Positions 38,469 to 46,473 of a stretch of DNA of 48,282 nucleotides are shown here, piece by piece; position 1 is the stretch's first letter; every line of letters begins with the position of its first letter. The stretch lies in the IMG/VR virus record IMGVR_UViG_3300031884_000037, positions 1 through 48,282 of that record; one strand, written 5' to 3'. The stretch is from a virus. A model generated the notes under the pieces. That model had not been told where the DNA came from, did no database searches, and worked only from the letters and a program-made list of their open reading frames with translations. Made by a program: the position numbers and the translations under genes.

Positions 38469-39088
38469 TGTCATTCAATATCCAAACATTCTTATCTCAA
38501 ACAAATCAAAGTTTGGCACGAGAAGCCCATTTTGAAATGATGCTAAATCCTCCTAGTAGTGTTAAAGGATCTGCCCAAAGTATTAATCTATTATGTACAT
38601 CTGCCCAACAGCCAAATAGACGTATCGAAACTAATTCTACAAAACGTCTCGGATATGGTATTGATATGCCATATGCTACAGGTACGAATTTTTCCAACTT
38701 AGATCTTATGTTTTATTGTGATGCATCTGGAAATATTTTAGAACTTTTACAAAGTTGGATAAATCTAGTGATGCCCTCGTATTCAGGATCAGGGGCTATG
38801 CTCTTAAACTATCACGATAGCTATATCGGGCAAGGAACCCTTACGCAATTTGGGCAAGATGGCGGAACGATCATGACAACCACATTTAAAGATATATTCC
38901 CTGTATCAGTCGGTCCTATTAATTTTTCATGGGCTGCAACGGACAGCTTGGTGCTTGTTCCAGCTTCTTTTGCGTATACGTACTACTCCACAACTAATCC
39001 TGTTAATTTTAATACAAATAACCTATCGATATCACAACAGCCTTCCCAAATAACAAATTTACCAGCAACTGGTATTACCATACTATAA
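38468..39088 (+). CDS. Tail-tube-fold protein (gp19/gp54-like)
   Basis: 206 residues. FNIQTFLSQTNQSLAREAHFEMML and FSNLDLMFYCDASGNILELLQSWINLVMP follow the gp19 tube subunit pattern, later GTIMTTTFKDIFPVSVGPINFSW. It may be a tube initiator (gp54-like) because it lies with baseplate genes, not with the sheath. Start overlaps the previous stop (TAATG). Confidence 0.72.
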   Translation: MSFNIQTFLSQTNQSLAREAHFEMMLNPPSSVKGSAQSINLLCTSAQQPNRRIETNSTKRLGYGIDMPYATGTNFSNLDLMFYCDASGNILELLQSWINLVMPSYSGSGAMLLNYHDSYIGQGTLTQFGQDGGTIMTTTFKDIFPVSVGPINFSWAATDSLVLVPASFAYTYYSTTNPVNFNTNNLSISQQPSQITNLPATGITIL

Positions 39089-39099
39089 TGAGGTTTTAA

Positions 39100-39789
39100 A
39101 TGACTCTTCCAATTATTTCCGCTCCAACTTTTGAGACATCTTTGATCAGTGTAAAAGATAAAGTAAAATTTAGACCCTTTACTGTAAGAGAAGAAAAAAT
39201 ATTTCTTATAGCCCAAGAAAGCAATGATCCAAAAGATACAGCGAATGCTGTTAAACAAGTATTAACAAATTGTCTTGGTGACAGTTCTATAGATGTCAAT
39301 AAACTACCAATATTTGATGTAGAGTATCTATTTTTACAAATTAGAGCCAAATCTGTCAATGATGTTGTGACCCTACGATATAGAGATAAAGAGGATAATA
39401 AGATATATTCATTTGATGTCGATATAGATTCTATTAAGCCCACTATATTTCCAGAACATCATACATTAATAGATATCGGAAATGATATTAAAATTCAATT
39501 CCGATACCCTACTATTAATGATACATCGGTAAAAACTAAAATTGATATGATAGCATCCTGTCTGGAAACGATTTATGAAGGAGATAAAGTATATGATGCT
39601 GCATCATATAGCTTAGAAGAAAAACAGGAATTCATAAATAATTTTGGAAAAGTAAATTATGAAAAGATTTTAGATGAATTTGTAGATACAATGCCAAAAC
39701 TTCGCCATACTATTAAGTATACCAATACTAAAAAGAATGATAGAATTATTGAATTGGAAGGAATTGCTGATTTTTTTCCGTGGGGCTGA
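39100..39789 (+). CDS. 26: Baseplate hub protein gp26, zero-frame product of a frameshift pair
   Basis: 229 residues. FETSLISVKDKVKFRPFTVREEKIFLIAQES and VEYLFLQIRAKSVNDVVTLRYR are typical of the T4 gp26 (T4_baseplate) family, here in the position of lambda gpG before the tape measure. The C-terminus GIADFFPWG is read from codons TTT TTT in a T-TTT-TTT heptamer, where a -1 slip would fuse it to the gp51-like frame. Confidence 0.9.
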   Translation: MTLPIISAPTFETSLISVKDKVKFRPFTVREEKIFLIAQESNDPKDTANAVKQVLTNCLGDSSIDVNKLPIFDVEYLFLQIRAKSVNDVVTLRYRDKEDNKIYSFDVDIDSIKPTIFPEHHTLIDIGNDIKIQFRYPTINDTSVKTKIDMIASCLETIYEGDKVYDAASYSLEEKQEFINNFGKVNYEKILDEFVDTMPKLRHTIKYTNTKKNDRIIELEGIADFFPWG

Positions 39790-39840
39790 GTCATAATTCG
39801 TTAATAAACTATTACTATTTAATATTTAATTTGACTCAGC
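39771..39840 (+). promoter_or_regulatory. Programmed -1 frameshift signal (gp26/gp51)
   Basis: Slippery T-TTT-TTT (39771-39777) in the gp26 frame, 7-base spacer, then a 9-bp perfect stem GCTGAGTCA (39785-39793)/TGACTCAGC (39832-39840) with a 38-base loop. After a -1 slip the ribosome enters the downstream frame with no stop until 39951. Stop TGA of gp26 is ten bases past the heptamer. Confidence 0.85.
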
Positions 39841-39953
39841 GACATAATTTCTCTATACCAGAAATAGAAAATTTATTTCCTTTTGAAAGAGATATCTATT
39901 CGGGTTTAATACAACAGAAGCTTAAAGAGGAACTAGAGAATAACGATGGCTAA
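39780..39953 (+). CDS. 51: gp51-like tail chaperone segment, reached by -1 frameshift
   Basis: 57 codons if started at GTG 39780, but there is no good ribosome-binding site, so translation by frameshift from gp26 is more likely. FSIPEIENLFPFERDIYSGLIQQKLKEE resembles the second segment of G/GT-type tail assembly chaperones. T4 has separate gp26 and gp51 (hub assembly). The end overlaps the tape-measure start by eight bases. Confidence 0.75.
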   Translation: MGLSHNSLINYYYLIFNLTQRHNFSIPEIENLFPFERDIYSGLIQQKLKEELENNDG

Positions 39954-41757
39954 AGAACCTATTACCATCAATGGCGAAAAATATTCATTTGATGAATCGA
40001 ATGGAAAATGGTTTGCCGGGAAAAAAGAAGCTCCGATAGCTACTGCTAAAATGCTTGACCGTGTTTCTGCAACAGTTAAAACTGCGGAAGTACAAGAAGA
40101 TGTATCAACAGCTGAGTTACTGAAACCAGAACCCCAAGCACAAAAACAAGAAAGTGATAAGCCTCGACTTCCTAAGGTATCAAGTGATAATTTAAAAGAA
40201 TCTTTGAATCATATTGACGCTAATCTAGATAAATCAAGTGATAATTTAAAAGAATCTTTGAATCATATTGACGCTAATCTAGATAAATCAAGTGATAATT
40301 TAAAAGAATCTTTGAATCATATTGACGCTAATCTAGATAAATCTAGTAAAGTATTAGATAATCTAAGTAAAGTTCTTGATAATATCAAAGATGCATTTAT
40401 TAAGCGCAAACCTATCAATGAGAGAGAGTCTCTTGGTAAGTTAATGGATCTTACAAATGCAGAAAAAACTCGTCTTAAAAAGATGGGTATTGCTCCGATG
40501 TCTCCCAATGACTTTTCTTATAGAAAAGATGGAATACCACTTTCTAAAAATGATATTACCGAACATTTAAATAATCATGCTAATGACCATAATAAAAAAT
40601 TAGGTGACCAGCACGATAAGGTAAATAACCATCGTGATAAAGTTAAGAGACTGGCTGGCGATGCGGCCAAGAAATATGTAGGACACGTTCATGAACGATT
40701 GGCTGTTCACATGCCAATTATGGATGATATTGCAAAGGTAATGAATTGGTTCAAAAAAGATAAAGAACCTATTAAAAGAGAACATGCGTTCCCAATTATG
40801 AATCTAGATTCTTCTAAATTATTAATGTCGATAGATAAGAACGTATCGAATATTCTTTCATATATGATGACAGGTAAAATAAAAGAAGAAGAAAAACAAG
40901 AACATGAGCAAGTAGAAAAGCTTAATGAACGTGAGGATAAAGAGCGCCATGATGCAGAACAAGTATCAGAAAAAAGCAAGACAAGTGTAGGAGAGAAACT
41001 TAAAAAGTTGTTCACCAGAGAATCTAAAGATGAAGAATCTAAAGATGAAGAAGGTGAAGGGAATAAAGGTAGTTTCCTACATGATGCAACTAAAGTTGCT
41101 GCTGGTGTTGCTGAAGAAAAGGTAGGAGAGCATGTTCTTTCTAAAGTTGGTCCTAAAGTTAAAAATTTATTTGGTAATGGTAAATCTCCTAAAGGTGGAA
41201 GTCTCTTAAAAGATGCCGCTCCTGAAGCGGCTGGGGCTGAGGCATTAGGTGGAGAGGCAGGTGCCGCTGTAGGGGGCGCAGAGGCGTTAGGAGGGTTAGT
41301 AGAAGGTGGTGGCCTACTAGCTGGTATAGGAGAGGGTCTAGCGGGCGTTGGAGCTGTTCTAGCTGCACCAGAAGTATTAGCCGGAGCGGCTGCTGTCGCT
41401 GGTACAGCGGCTTTGGGATATGGGGCTTATAAATTATTTGATGGTGGGGATGCGTCTCCCGCACCCACGGCTACACCAACTACTAAACGAAGTCCTATGA
41501 TAGCTACACCTAAAACTCATCCTGCCACTAAAATACATGCGCCATTACAAGAAAAATCAAAACAATTGGTGACCATGGATAGAGAACATGAAAAAAGGAA
41601 GGATGCTAAAACATCTAAGCAATTTGCTACTGCCGGTCATACTATTATAAATAATAAAACAAACAATTCAAGTGCTGGTGGTAGCGGTGGTGGAGTAACT
41701 ATTTCTCCAACGGCAGCACCAAGAAATTCATTAGATTTAAATTATTGGAGCAATTAA
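39946..41757 (+). CDS. 29: Tail tape measure / baseplate hub protein (gp29-like)
   Basis: 603 residues, close to T4 gp29 (590). N-terminal small domain (ITINGEKYSFDESNGKWF), three identical 18-residue repeats beginning SSDNLKESLNH (about 79-132), long charged helices, a Gly/Ala-rich hydrophobic stretch (about 427-500), and a C-terminal Gly/Asn tail. Position behind the G/GT-type pair fits a tape measure that sets tail length. Identity as gp29 is by position and layout. Confidence 0.72.
   Translation: MAKEPITINGEKYSFDESNGKWFAGKKEAPIATAKMLDRVSATVKTAEVQEDVSTAELLKPEPQAQKQESDKPRLPKVSSDNLKESLNHIDANLDKSSDNLKESLNHIDANLDKSSDNLKESLNHIDANLDKSSKVLDNLSKVLDNIKDAFIKRKPINERESLGKLMDLTNAEKTRLKKMGIAPMSPNDFSYRKDGIPLSKNDITEHLNNHANDHNKKLGDQHDKVNNHRDKVKRLAGDAAKKYVGHVHERLAVHMPIMDDIAKVMNWFKKDKEPIKREHAFPIMNLDSSKLLMSIDKNVSNILSYMMTGKIKEEEKQEHEQVEKLNEREDKERHDAEQVSEKSKTSVGEKLKKLFTRESKDEESKDEEGEGNKGSFLHDATKVAAGVAEEKVGEHVLSKVGPKVKNLFGNGKSPKGGSLLKDAAPEAAGAEALGGEAGAAVGGAEALGGLVEGGGLLAGIGEGLAGVGAVLAAPEVLAGAAAVAGTAALGYGAYKLFDGGDASPAPTATPTTKRSPMIATPKTHPATKIHAPLQEKSKQLVTMDREHEKRKDAKTSKQFATAGHTIINNKTNNSSAGGSGGGVTISPTAAPRNSLDLNYWSN
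40180..40341 (+). repeat. Three perfect 54-bp direct repeats in the tape-measure gene
   Basis: Units at 40180-40233, 40234-40287 and 40288-40341, each TCAAGTGATAATTTAAAAGA onward, identical at base level and in frame (18 codons). The identity argues for recent expansion. Confidence 0.95.
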
Positions 41758-42041
41758 TGAAAATAACTCTCGCATTTTCATATGTATCAAAAATTCTTCA
41801 GGATTACGATGGCGTCCCTTCCTCTAAACGATGGGTCGCATTTATCTGTTTGATGATGGTGGTTGCTACTTGGGCTTCCAATTTATATTATGGAAAGACT
41901 ATTACCGAATTTATCTACGATTCTTTAGTATATCTAATAATCGGATGCCTTGGTATAAGTGGTGTCGAAAAATTTGTTCCTAAAAAGAAACCTACTCCCC
42001 AACCAGATGATGCTGGCGACAGTGGATCATCCAACAACTAA
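41757..42041 (+). CDS. Holin-like membrane protein
   Basis: 94 residues from ATG 41757 (GGAGC upstream). SSKRWVAFICLMMVVATWASNLYYG and FIYDSLVYLIIGCLGISGVEKF form two membrane helices with a charged tail, a pattern seen in phage holins of the small two-helix type. Its place after the tape measure also fits a structural membrane role. Start overlaps the tape-measure stop. Confidence 0.65.
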   Translation: MKITLAFSYVSKILQDYDGVPSSKRWVAFICLMMVVATWASNLYYGKTITEFIYDSLVYLIIGCLGISGVEKFVPKKKPTPQPDDAGDSGSSNN

Positions 42042-42082
42042 ATAAAATTAGACTAGAACAAAATAATAACTGTCTATAAACT

Positions 42083-42108
42083 AAAGGGGAGCATTAGCTC
42101 CCCTTTTT
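42083..42108 (+). terminator. Bidirectional intrinsic terminator between convergent genes
   Basis: AAAGGGGAG (42083-42091)/CTCCCCTTT (42098-42106), then TT on + and a shorter T run on minus. It separates the virion block from the minus-strand operon ending at 42110. CTAAATA at 42038-42044 overlaps the stop before it. Confidence 0.85.
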
Positions 42109-42109
42109 A

Positions 42110-42313
42110 TTATCCTGCTAGATACTCTGGCCCAGATGTACTCGAACCTTTATCGCACTCTGCAATAATCACAGGCTTAAGATCTATAACACCCATATCT
42201 TTTTCATGAACTGCAAAATTTACATTTAGACCTTTTCCAAAAGTAAAGGCTTCTGACGCAGTTTCGAATTCCTTATTAATAGAAATTCCATTCCCTAAAA
42301 TAATATATTTCAT
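42110..42313 (-). CDS. Small phage protein, unknown function
   Basis: 67 residues (MKYIILGNGISINKEFETAS...), compact alpha/beta, ending SGPEYLAG. Overlaps the upstream gene by four bases. Function unknown. Confidence 0.65.
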   Translation of the reverse strand: MKYIILGNGISINKEFETASEAFTFGKGLNVNFAVHEKDMGVIDLKPVIIAECDKGSSTSGPEYLAG

Positions 42314-42522
42314 GCGTATATCTCTCCATCAGGACCACCATCGCTATTGATGGAAATCAGTTCCATAAATTCGTTGTAAATTTTTACCAAATCATGCTCA
42401 AATTCTGAAGCTATACGTTTAGCTTCTTCTAGATTTCTAGCAAATTTGTTTGTAGTTTGAAGTCTGCCTTGGTCATCCCATTTGTATAATACTACGGAAT
42501 GAGGATCTAATTCGCTTGACAT
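42310..42522 (-). CDS. Small phage protein, unknown function
   Basis: 70 residues with VLYKWDDQGRLQTTNKFARNLEEAKRIASEF, acidic end. Cotranscribed with the glycosyltransferase upstream (two-base gap) and the gene downstream. Unknown. Confidence 0.65.
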   Translation of the reverse strand: MSSELDPHSVVLYKWDDQGRLQTTNKFARNLEEAKRIASEFEHDLVKIYNEFMELISINSDGGPDGEIYA

Positions 42523-42524
42523 TG

Positions 42525-43586
42525 TTATGATACCCTTTTAAAATAGTTTTCCCAGATTTTACGTGTCTTGTTAGTGTATTTATACAATTTCTTTTGATTT
42601 CTTCGTACATTGACATTTGGAAACATATATGTGCGAGTCAATGCCTTAGCAATACCATCGCTATTATATGGCTCGGCATTGAATAACCTAGATGCCCAAG
42701 GAATTTCACTGGATCCTACAATAGGGACGCCTTGTGAAACAAGATCTGCACTAACAATATTAAACGTTTCTGAATGATTACACTGCATTCCAATATCCAT
42801 ATCGGAACATACTTTTAAAAATTGTTCTCTAGGACACCATGTATGCATGATAATTTCATGTTTGGCAGTGGAAGTAGAAAAATGTTGGAACATCCCCTTA
42901 AGATTATTAAGAATGGGATCTCCCTTCATCTCAATTCTATCACCATTCACATGAAATCGCAATTGCTTTTTAATGGAATTAGCAAACTTTAATGCAGCAA
43001 GAGCCTGTAATACATGATTTTTAAGAGGTCTGACCGCTCCGAAACAAGATATATCGATCCAATATTTATCTTTATCAAAAGATTTAATTGAATATTCTTG
43101 TGGGTAAAAATTTGGAAGGTAAATAACCTTATCCTCTGTCTTCTCATTAGACCATCTAAATTTTGATTTTAGAAATACCCTTACCTCACCTAGCATTCTT
43201 GGTGCGTTACAGGCTATTAAAACATTATTGAATGAAGCATAATCGCCCATCCAATCCAATGCAATACCTTCGCCAGCCATGAAGGGCATTTCGCTGTGTA
43301 GTCTAATAATCCATGTCACATTAGGATGTAATTTTGTAAGCTCGGCAAATTTAGAAGGTACTACCCAAAGTGCTTCTATAATTACGTGAGTTGGGTTATG
43401 TTCAGTCACGAGTCTGTCTATGCAATTATTATCGACAGCCACCTCTAAGACAGAATCAAATCCAGATTCCACCATCATATCATTCATGAATTTAGCGGAA
43501 TTATATAATCCTGTGCTTAGACCAATTTTTGAATGTATTTCAGAATTATAATCTTCTCTTCTTTTGAGAATAAAAAGCAACTTCAT
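42525..43586 (-). CDS. GT-B glycosyltransferase-like protein
   Basis: 353 residues. N-terminal Rossmann start (MKLLFILKRREDY), NPTHVIIEALWV, and a C-terminal GT4-like half: CFGAVRPLKNHVLQALAAL, HTWCPREQFLKVCSDMDIG and HSETFNIVSADLVSQGVPIVGS. Such phage enzymes glycosylate DNA bases, virion proteins or host glycans. Placed next to gp32, but regulated separately by the terminator in between. The acceptor is unknown. Confidence 0.78.
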   Translation of the reverse strand: MKLLFILKRREDYNSEIHSKIGLSTGLYNSAKFMNDMMVESGFDSVLEVAVDNNCIDRLVTEHNPTHVIIEALWVVPSKFAELTKLHPNVTWIIRLHSEMPFMAGEGIALDWMGDYASFNNVLIACNAPRMLGEVRVFLKSKFRWSNEKTEDKVIYLPNFYPQEYSIKSFDKDKYWIDISCFGAVRPLKNHVLQALAALKFANSIKKQLRFHVNGDRIEMKGDPILNNLKGMFQHFSTSTAKHEIIMHTWCPREQFLKVCSDMDIGMQCNHSETFNIVSADLVSQGVPIVGSSEIPWASRLFNAEPYNSDGIAKALTRTYMFPNVNVRRNQKKLYKYTNKTRKIWENYFKRVS

Positions 43587-43601
43587 ATAGGAATCTCTTT
43601 G

Positions 43602-43635
43602 AAAAAAATAGGGTGGCTATTACACCACCCTATTT
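43602..43635 (-). terminator. Intrinsic terminator after gp32
   Basis: On the minus strand AAATAGGGTGG, an 8-base loop and CCACCCTATTT (43635 to 43606), followed by a T run (43608-43602). Strong. Confidence 0.88.
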
Positions 43636-43641
43636 AGGATA

Positions 43642-44589
43642 TCAATCTTCTAACAACTTAGCGAAGTCATCAGGATCGAAGTCATCCGATCCAAAGGTTG
43701 TATTAGAGTCAGAACCACTATCCCAAGGCAATGACTCATCTACTGATTCTTCTTTCATTGACTTGGAAAGAGCCTTTTTAAGCTCCTTAGGCTCTTCTCT
43801 TGGTGACGAATCAGGCTTACTACCCAAAACAAATGCGAGGCGCTTATGAAGCTCTTCAAAGCTCTTAAATGTCGCTGGATCAATAAATTCTTTTATTGAA
43901 AATTCATTTGCATGGATTTTTTCCAATTCGTTATCTGGTGCCAACACACGAGGTGCGCCCCATGAAGAATTTTCATATGTGCGTTGCTTATTTTTAACAT
44001 TAAAACGCATATAAAAATCTGCACCAGTCCAAAAATTGAATGGATCAAATGCCGCATGCAAAGGTTCTTTTGTCAAATCATCAATAGGTGGATTCATTGC
44101 TGTTTTAATGAAATTGAAAATTCCGGGACCAAAATCATATAAAAAGATCTTACCTTCATTCTGGGGAGCATTGGTATCCTTGATCACAAGGATATTTGCA
44201 ACGAAATGTTGATGTCTCTTTTGCTTACGAGCTTGTTCACGCTCAGGGGATTTATCGTTATACGATCCATCTTCCCAAAGTTTACCATTGACCTCCATTA
44301 CAGGATCTGGTAATCCAATTGTCGAACGGCACTTTTCAATGTACCATTTTCCATTTGCTTCGTTTTTGAATGAGTGCCCGTAATATTTGACATATGGTTG
44401 CCTATCGCCACCATCTACGGCTGGTGTAGCTAAAAATCGAATGATGGCCGAACCATTACCTTGCTTATCTGCGGTAGGCTTCCATAGACGATCATCTGCC
44501 TTATTGTTATTACCTTCGGTCTTCGCTAAATCTTCACTAAGCTTACGAAGAGAGTCTTGTTGGGATTGTTTAAATTTACTAAATGACAT
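43642..44589 (-). CDS. 32: Single-stranded DNA-binding protein gp32
   Basis: 315 residues. The N-terminal basic LAST-type region (SFSKFKQSQQDSLRKLSEDL) is for cooperativity. The OB core includes IRFLATPAVDGGDRQPYVKYYGHSF and IEKCRSTIGLPDPV, where T4 uses Cys/His for zinc. The acidic C-terminus (SDSNTTFGSDDFDPDDFAKL) recruits partners. It coats replication and recombination intermediates. Followed by a strong terminator and preceded by CATAAATAC (44649-44641). Confidence 0.95.
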   Translation of the reverse strand: MSFSKFKQSQQDSLRKLSEDLAKTEGNNNKADDRLWKPTADKQGNGSAIIRFLATPAVDGGDRQPYVKYYGHSFKNEANGKWYIEKCRSTIGLPDPVMEVNGKLWEDGSYNDKSPEREQARKQKRHQHFVANILVIKDTNAPQNEGKIFLYDFGPGIFNFIKTAMNPPIDDLTKEPLHAAFDPFNFWTGADFYMRFNVKNKQRTYENSSWGAPRVLAPDNELEKIHANEFSIKEFIDPATFKSFEELHKRLAFVLGSKPDSSPREEPKELKKALSKSMKEESVDESLPWDSGSDSNTTFGSDDFDPDDFAKLLED

Positions 44590-44640
44590 GTGATATTTCC
44601 TCTTATATTCTCTGATGGTATGAGGATCTAAGCCTCGGTA

Positions 44641-44649
44641 GTATTTATG
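44641..44649 (-). promoter_or_regulatory. Late-type box CATAAATAC before gp32
   Basis: Minus-strand CATAAATAC, 52 bases before the gp32 start. Between box and start a short hairpin GAGG-CTTAGAT-CCTC (44636-44622) is possible. Confidence 0.4.
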
Positions 44650-44673
44650 TTCACAATATCATAACAAAGAGGA

Positions 44674-45249
44674 TTAACCCCATTTTTCTTTCAAAATTTT
44701 CTTTATTTTTACCATATCTATTTGTACGAAAGGTTTATATTTCCGTACCCGAGATATGACATCTTGATAGAAGATGGGATCATCAATTAACTTATCCCAA
44801 TATGAGATAAAGTTAAGTACATAGTCCATAGCTATTAAGCTTTCTGTTGATAAGGATCCATCAACATACAACTGAAATAGCTTTGGATAATCGCCGCTAG
44901 TTTTTATTAACGACGATAAATCATCCGATAAGGATGAAATTTCATTAGAAAGATTATAGGATAAGGATCCTAAAGAAGCCGCCCATTTGCGGTAATTATC
45001 CTGATATTCAGGACTCTTCACTAAATCTCCAATCCAGATAGTATATCCGCATTTTGAGAAATTTGCAATCAAAAAACCTTTAGGATCTGGATGTAAAGAG
45101 AGTTTTTTAAAGAAATATTTATCTTTTCTTTTTTCAAATGTTGAATCTGTTAGTTTTGTCTTACCATTGTACTTGAAAAAATTATACTTTTCATCTCTAA
45201 AATGCTGTTTTAGAGCATTATAAAGTTTATATGCTTCGAATGGTGTCAC
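44674..45249 (-). CDS. 59: Helicase loader gp59
   Basis: 191 residues. MTPFEAYKLYNALKQHFRDEKYNFFKYNGKTKLTDSTFEKRKDKYFF matches T4 gp59 (YKLYLMIKQHM, KRRDKYFF). It loads the gp41 helicase on gp32-coated DNA. The gene order 33-59-32 equals T4. Overlaps gp33 by four bases. Confidence 0.9.
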   Translation of the reverse strand: MTPFEAYKLYNALKQHFRDEKYNFFKYNGKTKLTDSTFEKRKDKYFFKKLSLHPDPKGFLIANFSKCGYTIWIGDLVKSPEYQDNYRKWAASLGSLSYNLSNEISSLSDDLSSLIKTSGDYPKLFQLYVDGSLSTESLIAMDYVLNFISYWDKLIDDPIFYQDVISRVRKYKPFVQIDMVKIKKILKEKWG

Positions 45250-45476
45250 AAATCGATTCTACTTGTTTTTTGAGTTAAAAAGTTGAGGTCTTCAGCCTCC
45301 GTTTGGATTTTAGACCTCAACTTTTCATTAGATTTTATAGCTTTGGCTATAGTTTCTATTTCGATTCCATTTTCTTCACAATAATGAATAGCTGCATCCA
45401 TATAAGGGATCTTATATGTTTTAACTAGTCCATCTAAAATAACGCATAGATCTTTAATCTCAGGTAAAGACGACAT
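45246..45476 (-). CDS. 33: Late transcription coactivator gp33
   Basis: 76 residues. YKIPYMDAAIHYCEENGIEIETIAKAI and KIQTEAEDLNFL follow the C-terminal part of T4 gp33 (YLEATTAFLEENSIPE, KIQSEAIDENLL). gp33 binds the RNA polymerase flap and the sliding clamp to activate late promoters. It lacks the N-terminal 35 or so residues of T4 gp33. Its presence supports the TATAAATA boxes noted here. Confidence 0.85.
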   Translation of the reverse strand: MSSLPEIKDLCVILDGLVKTYKIPYMDAAIHYCEENGIEIETIAKAIKSNEKLRSKIQTEAEDLNFLTQKTSRIDL

Positions 45477-45631
45477 TACTCAGACTCTTCTTCGTAATAT
45501 TCTTTTAACTGATCATAATCAATAAATCCCTCATTTTTTAAGAAATCTACAATAATATTTGCTTGGAATTTATTTAGGCGGGCGACTTTAACAAAATCAA
45601 TCGCCAATTCATCATACACGTTACTTGCCAT
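45476..45631 (-). CDS. Small acidic protein upstream of gp33
   Basis: 51 residues (MASNVYDELAIDFVKVARLN...), ending LKEYYEEESE. Stop overlaps the gp33 ATG (TAATG). In T4 a small DNA-binding gene (dsbA) lies at this place, but I see no clear similarity. Function unknown. Confidence 0.65.
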   Translation of the reverse strand: MASNVYDELAIDFVKVARLNKFQANIIVDFLKNEGFIDYDQLKEYYEEESE

Positions 45632-45634
45632 TAT

Positions 45635-46081
45635 TTAAACCTTATAGAAAACTAACTGACCAATTCTTATAGCATATCTATGTTTGCATGTCAAGCGGGT
45701 TGATCTAAAAAATAATGACCCGTTAGATGGATCATTTGTTTGACCATTATATACTCTTTCCGCTATTGGGATAACGCTTGCATACAATTTTCTGTCTCGT
45801 ACTTTTGCATGTGTACAAACCCATGAAAATTGGCAAGTGCGTTTTGTTCTTTGATGTATAACTGAGCAGGCGGAACTACCAAATCGGCCATCCCTAATCC
45901 TATTCATCACTGTAGTTGCAACTGCAATCTTGCCACGTTCGGGTTGGTTTCCAGCCTCAAAATATATGTTTTGTGCAAGGCAGTTAATTTCATTTTGATT
46001 ATTTGCTGCATAGGCTACTGATGGAGCCATGGTAACGAAAGCTAGGGCAAATGTTAATCCTAGTGCGATTTTCTTTAACAT
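45635..46081 (-). CDS. SleB-type cell wall hydrolase, exported
   Basis: 148 residues from ATG 46081. Signal peptide KKIALGLTFALAFVTMAPSVAYA, then the SleB hydrolase domain: EINCLAQNIYFEAGNQP with the catalytic Glu, VMNRIRDGRFGSSACSVIHQRTK and CQFSWVC. It cleaves peptidoglycan, probably as the lysis endolysin (with a signal for export) or for envelope remodelling. It precedes the gp33 group by a few bases, and a long structured region lies upstream. Confidence 0.85.
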   Translation of the reverse strand: MLKKIALGLTFALAFVTMAPSVAYAANNQNEINCLAQNIYFEAGNQPERGKIAVATTVMNRIRDGRFGSSACSVIHQRTKRTCQFSWVCTHAKVRDRKLYASVIPIAERVYNGQTNDPSNGSLFFRSTRLTCKHRYAIRIGQLVFYKV

Positions 46082-46470
46082 TGTATTCTCTTGTCTAAAC
46101 GACTTTGGCAATAAAATAAAGACTTAATAACGTATCTCAACGTATATCTTAAATTATGCTATAGAAGATACAATAAAGGATCTTCTTCATCCATTCCCCA
46201 TTACTAGAAATGCAAAATCGTTTGGTTTCGTAGGTGTTTATATCCTAAAATATAAACGCTTTCTTAGCCATTAAGACTTGAAGCTTGTTGTAATGTTTCA
46301 CAGAGGAAGATCCTCTAATTTATATGACTGGCTTCCCGTATCCTGCCGTCATAACCTTATCTCTTCAGATACCCACAGCCAGATCCCCTCTAGGGAGATT
46401 GATGAACAGCTTGTAGAAGTCGAATCTACCTTAATGCACTAGCTCCCACGAGCAAGCTGAACCTATAAAA
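46082..46470 (-). ncRNA. Long structured minus-strand region, includes candidate Y-like RNA
   Basis: No coding frame. Minus-strand helices: a tRNA-like junction (46459-46407), hairpin ATCTCC-CTAGA-GGGGAT (46400-46384), CTGGCT (46384-46379)/AGCCAG (46333-46328) enclosing TATCT-GAAG-AGATA, TATGAC/GTCATA alternatives, AGAGGA-TCT-TCCTCT near 46315-46301, and GTTTATA/TATAAAC near 46258-46235. The density of helices and location between a tRNA-Ala pair and SleB argue for a transcribed RNA, or for a long leader of the SleB gene. Extent not defined. Confidence 0.4.
46407..46459 (-). ncRNA. Minimal tRNA-like three-way junction
   Basis: Minus strand 5' to 3': CAGCTT (46459-46454), hairpin GCTC-GTGG-GAGC (D-arm-like, GG in loop), 12-base linker, T arm GTAGA-TTCGACT-TCTAC (46429-46413) with a true T loop, AAGCTG (46412-46407) closing the acceptor-like helix. 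No anticodon arm and no CCA. This is the layout described for the tRNA-mimic module of bacterial Y RNAs. Confidence 0.5.
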
Positions 46471-46473
46471 CTT

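Noticed and set aside
40180-40341. CRISPR or integration repeat
   Set aside because: The repeats are in-frame, contiguous, and inside a coding region with no spacers.
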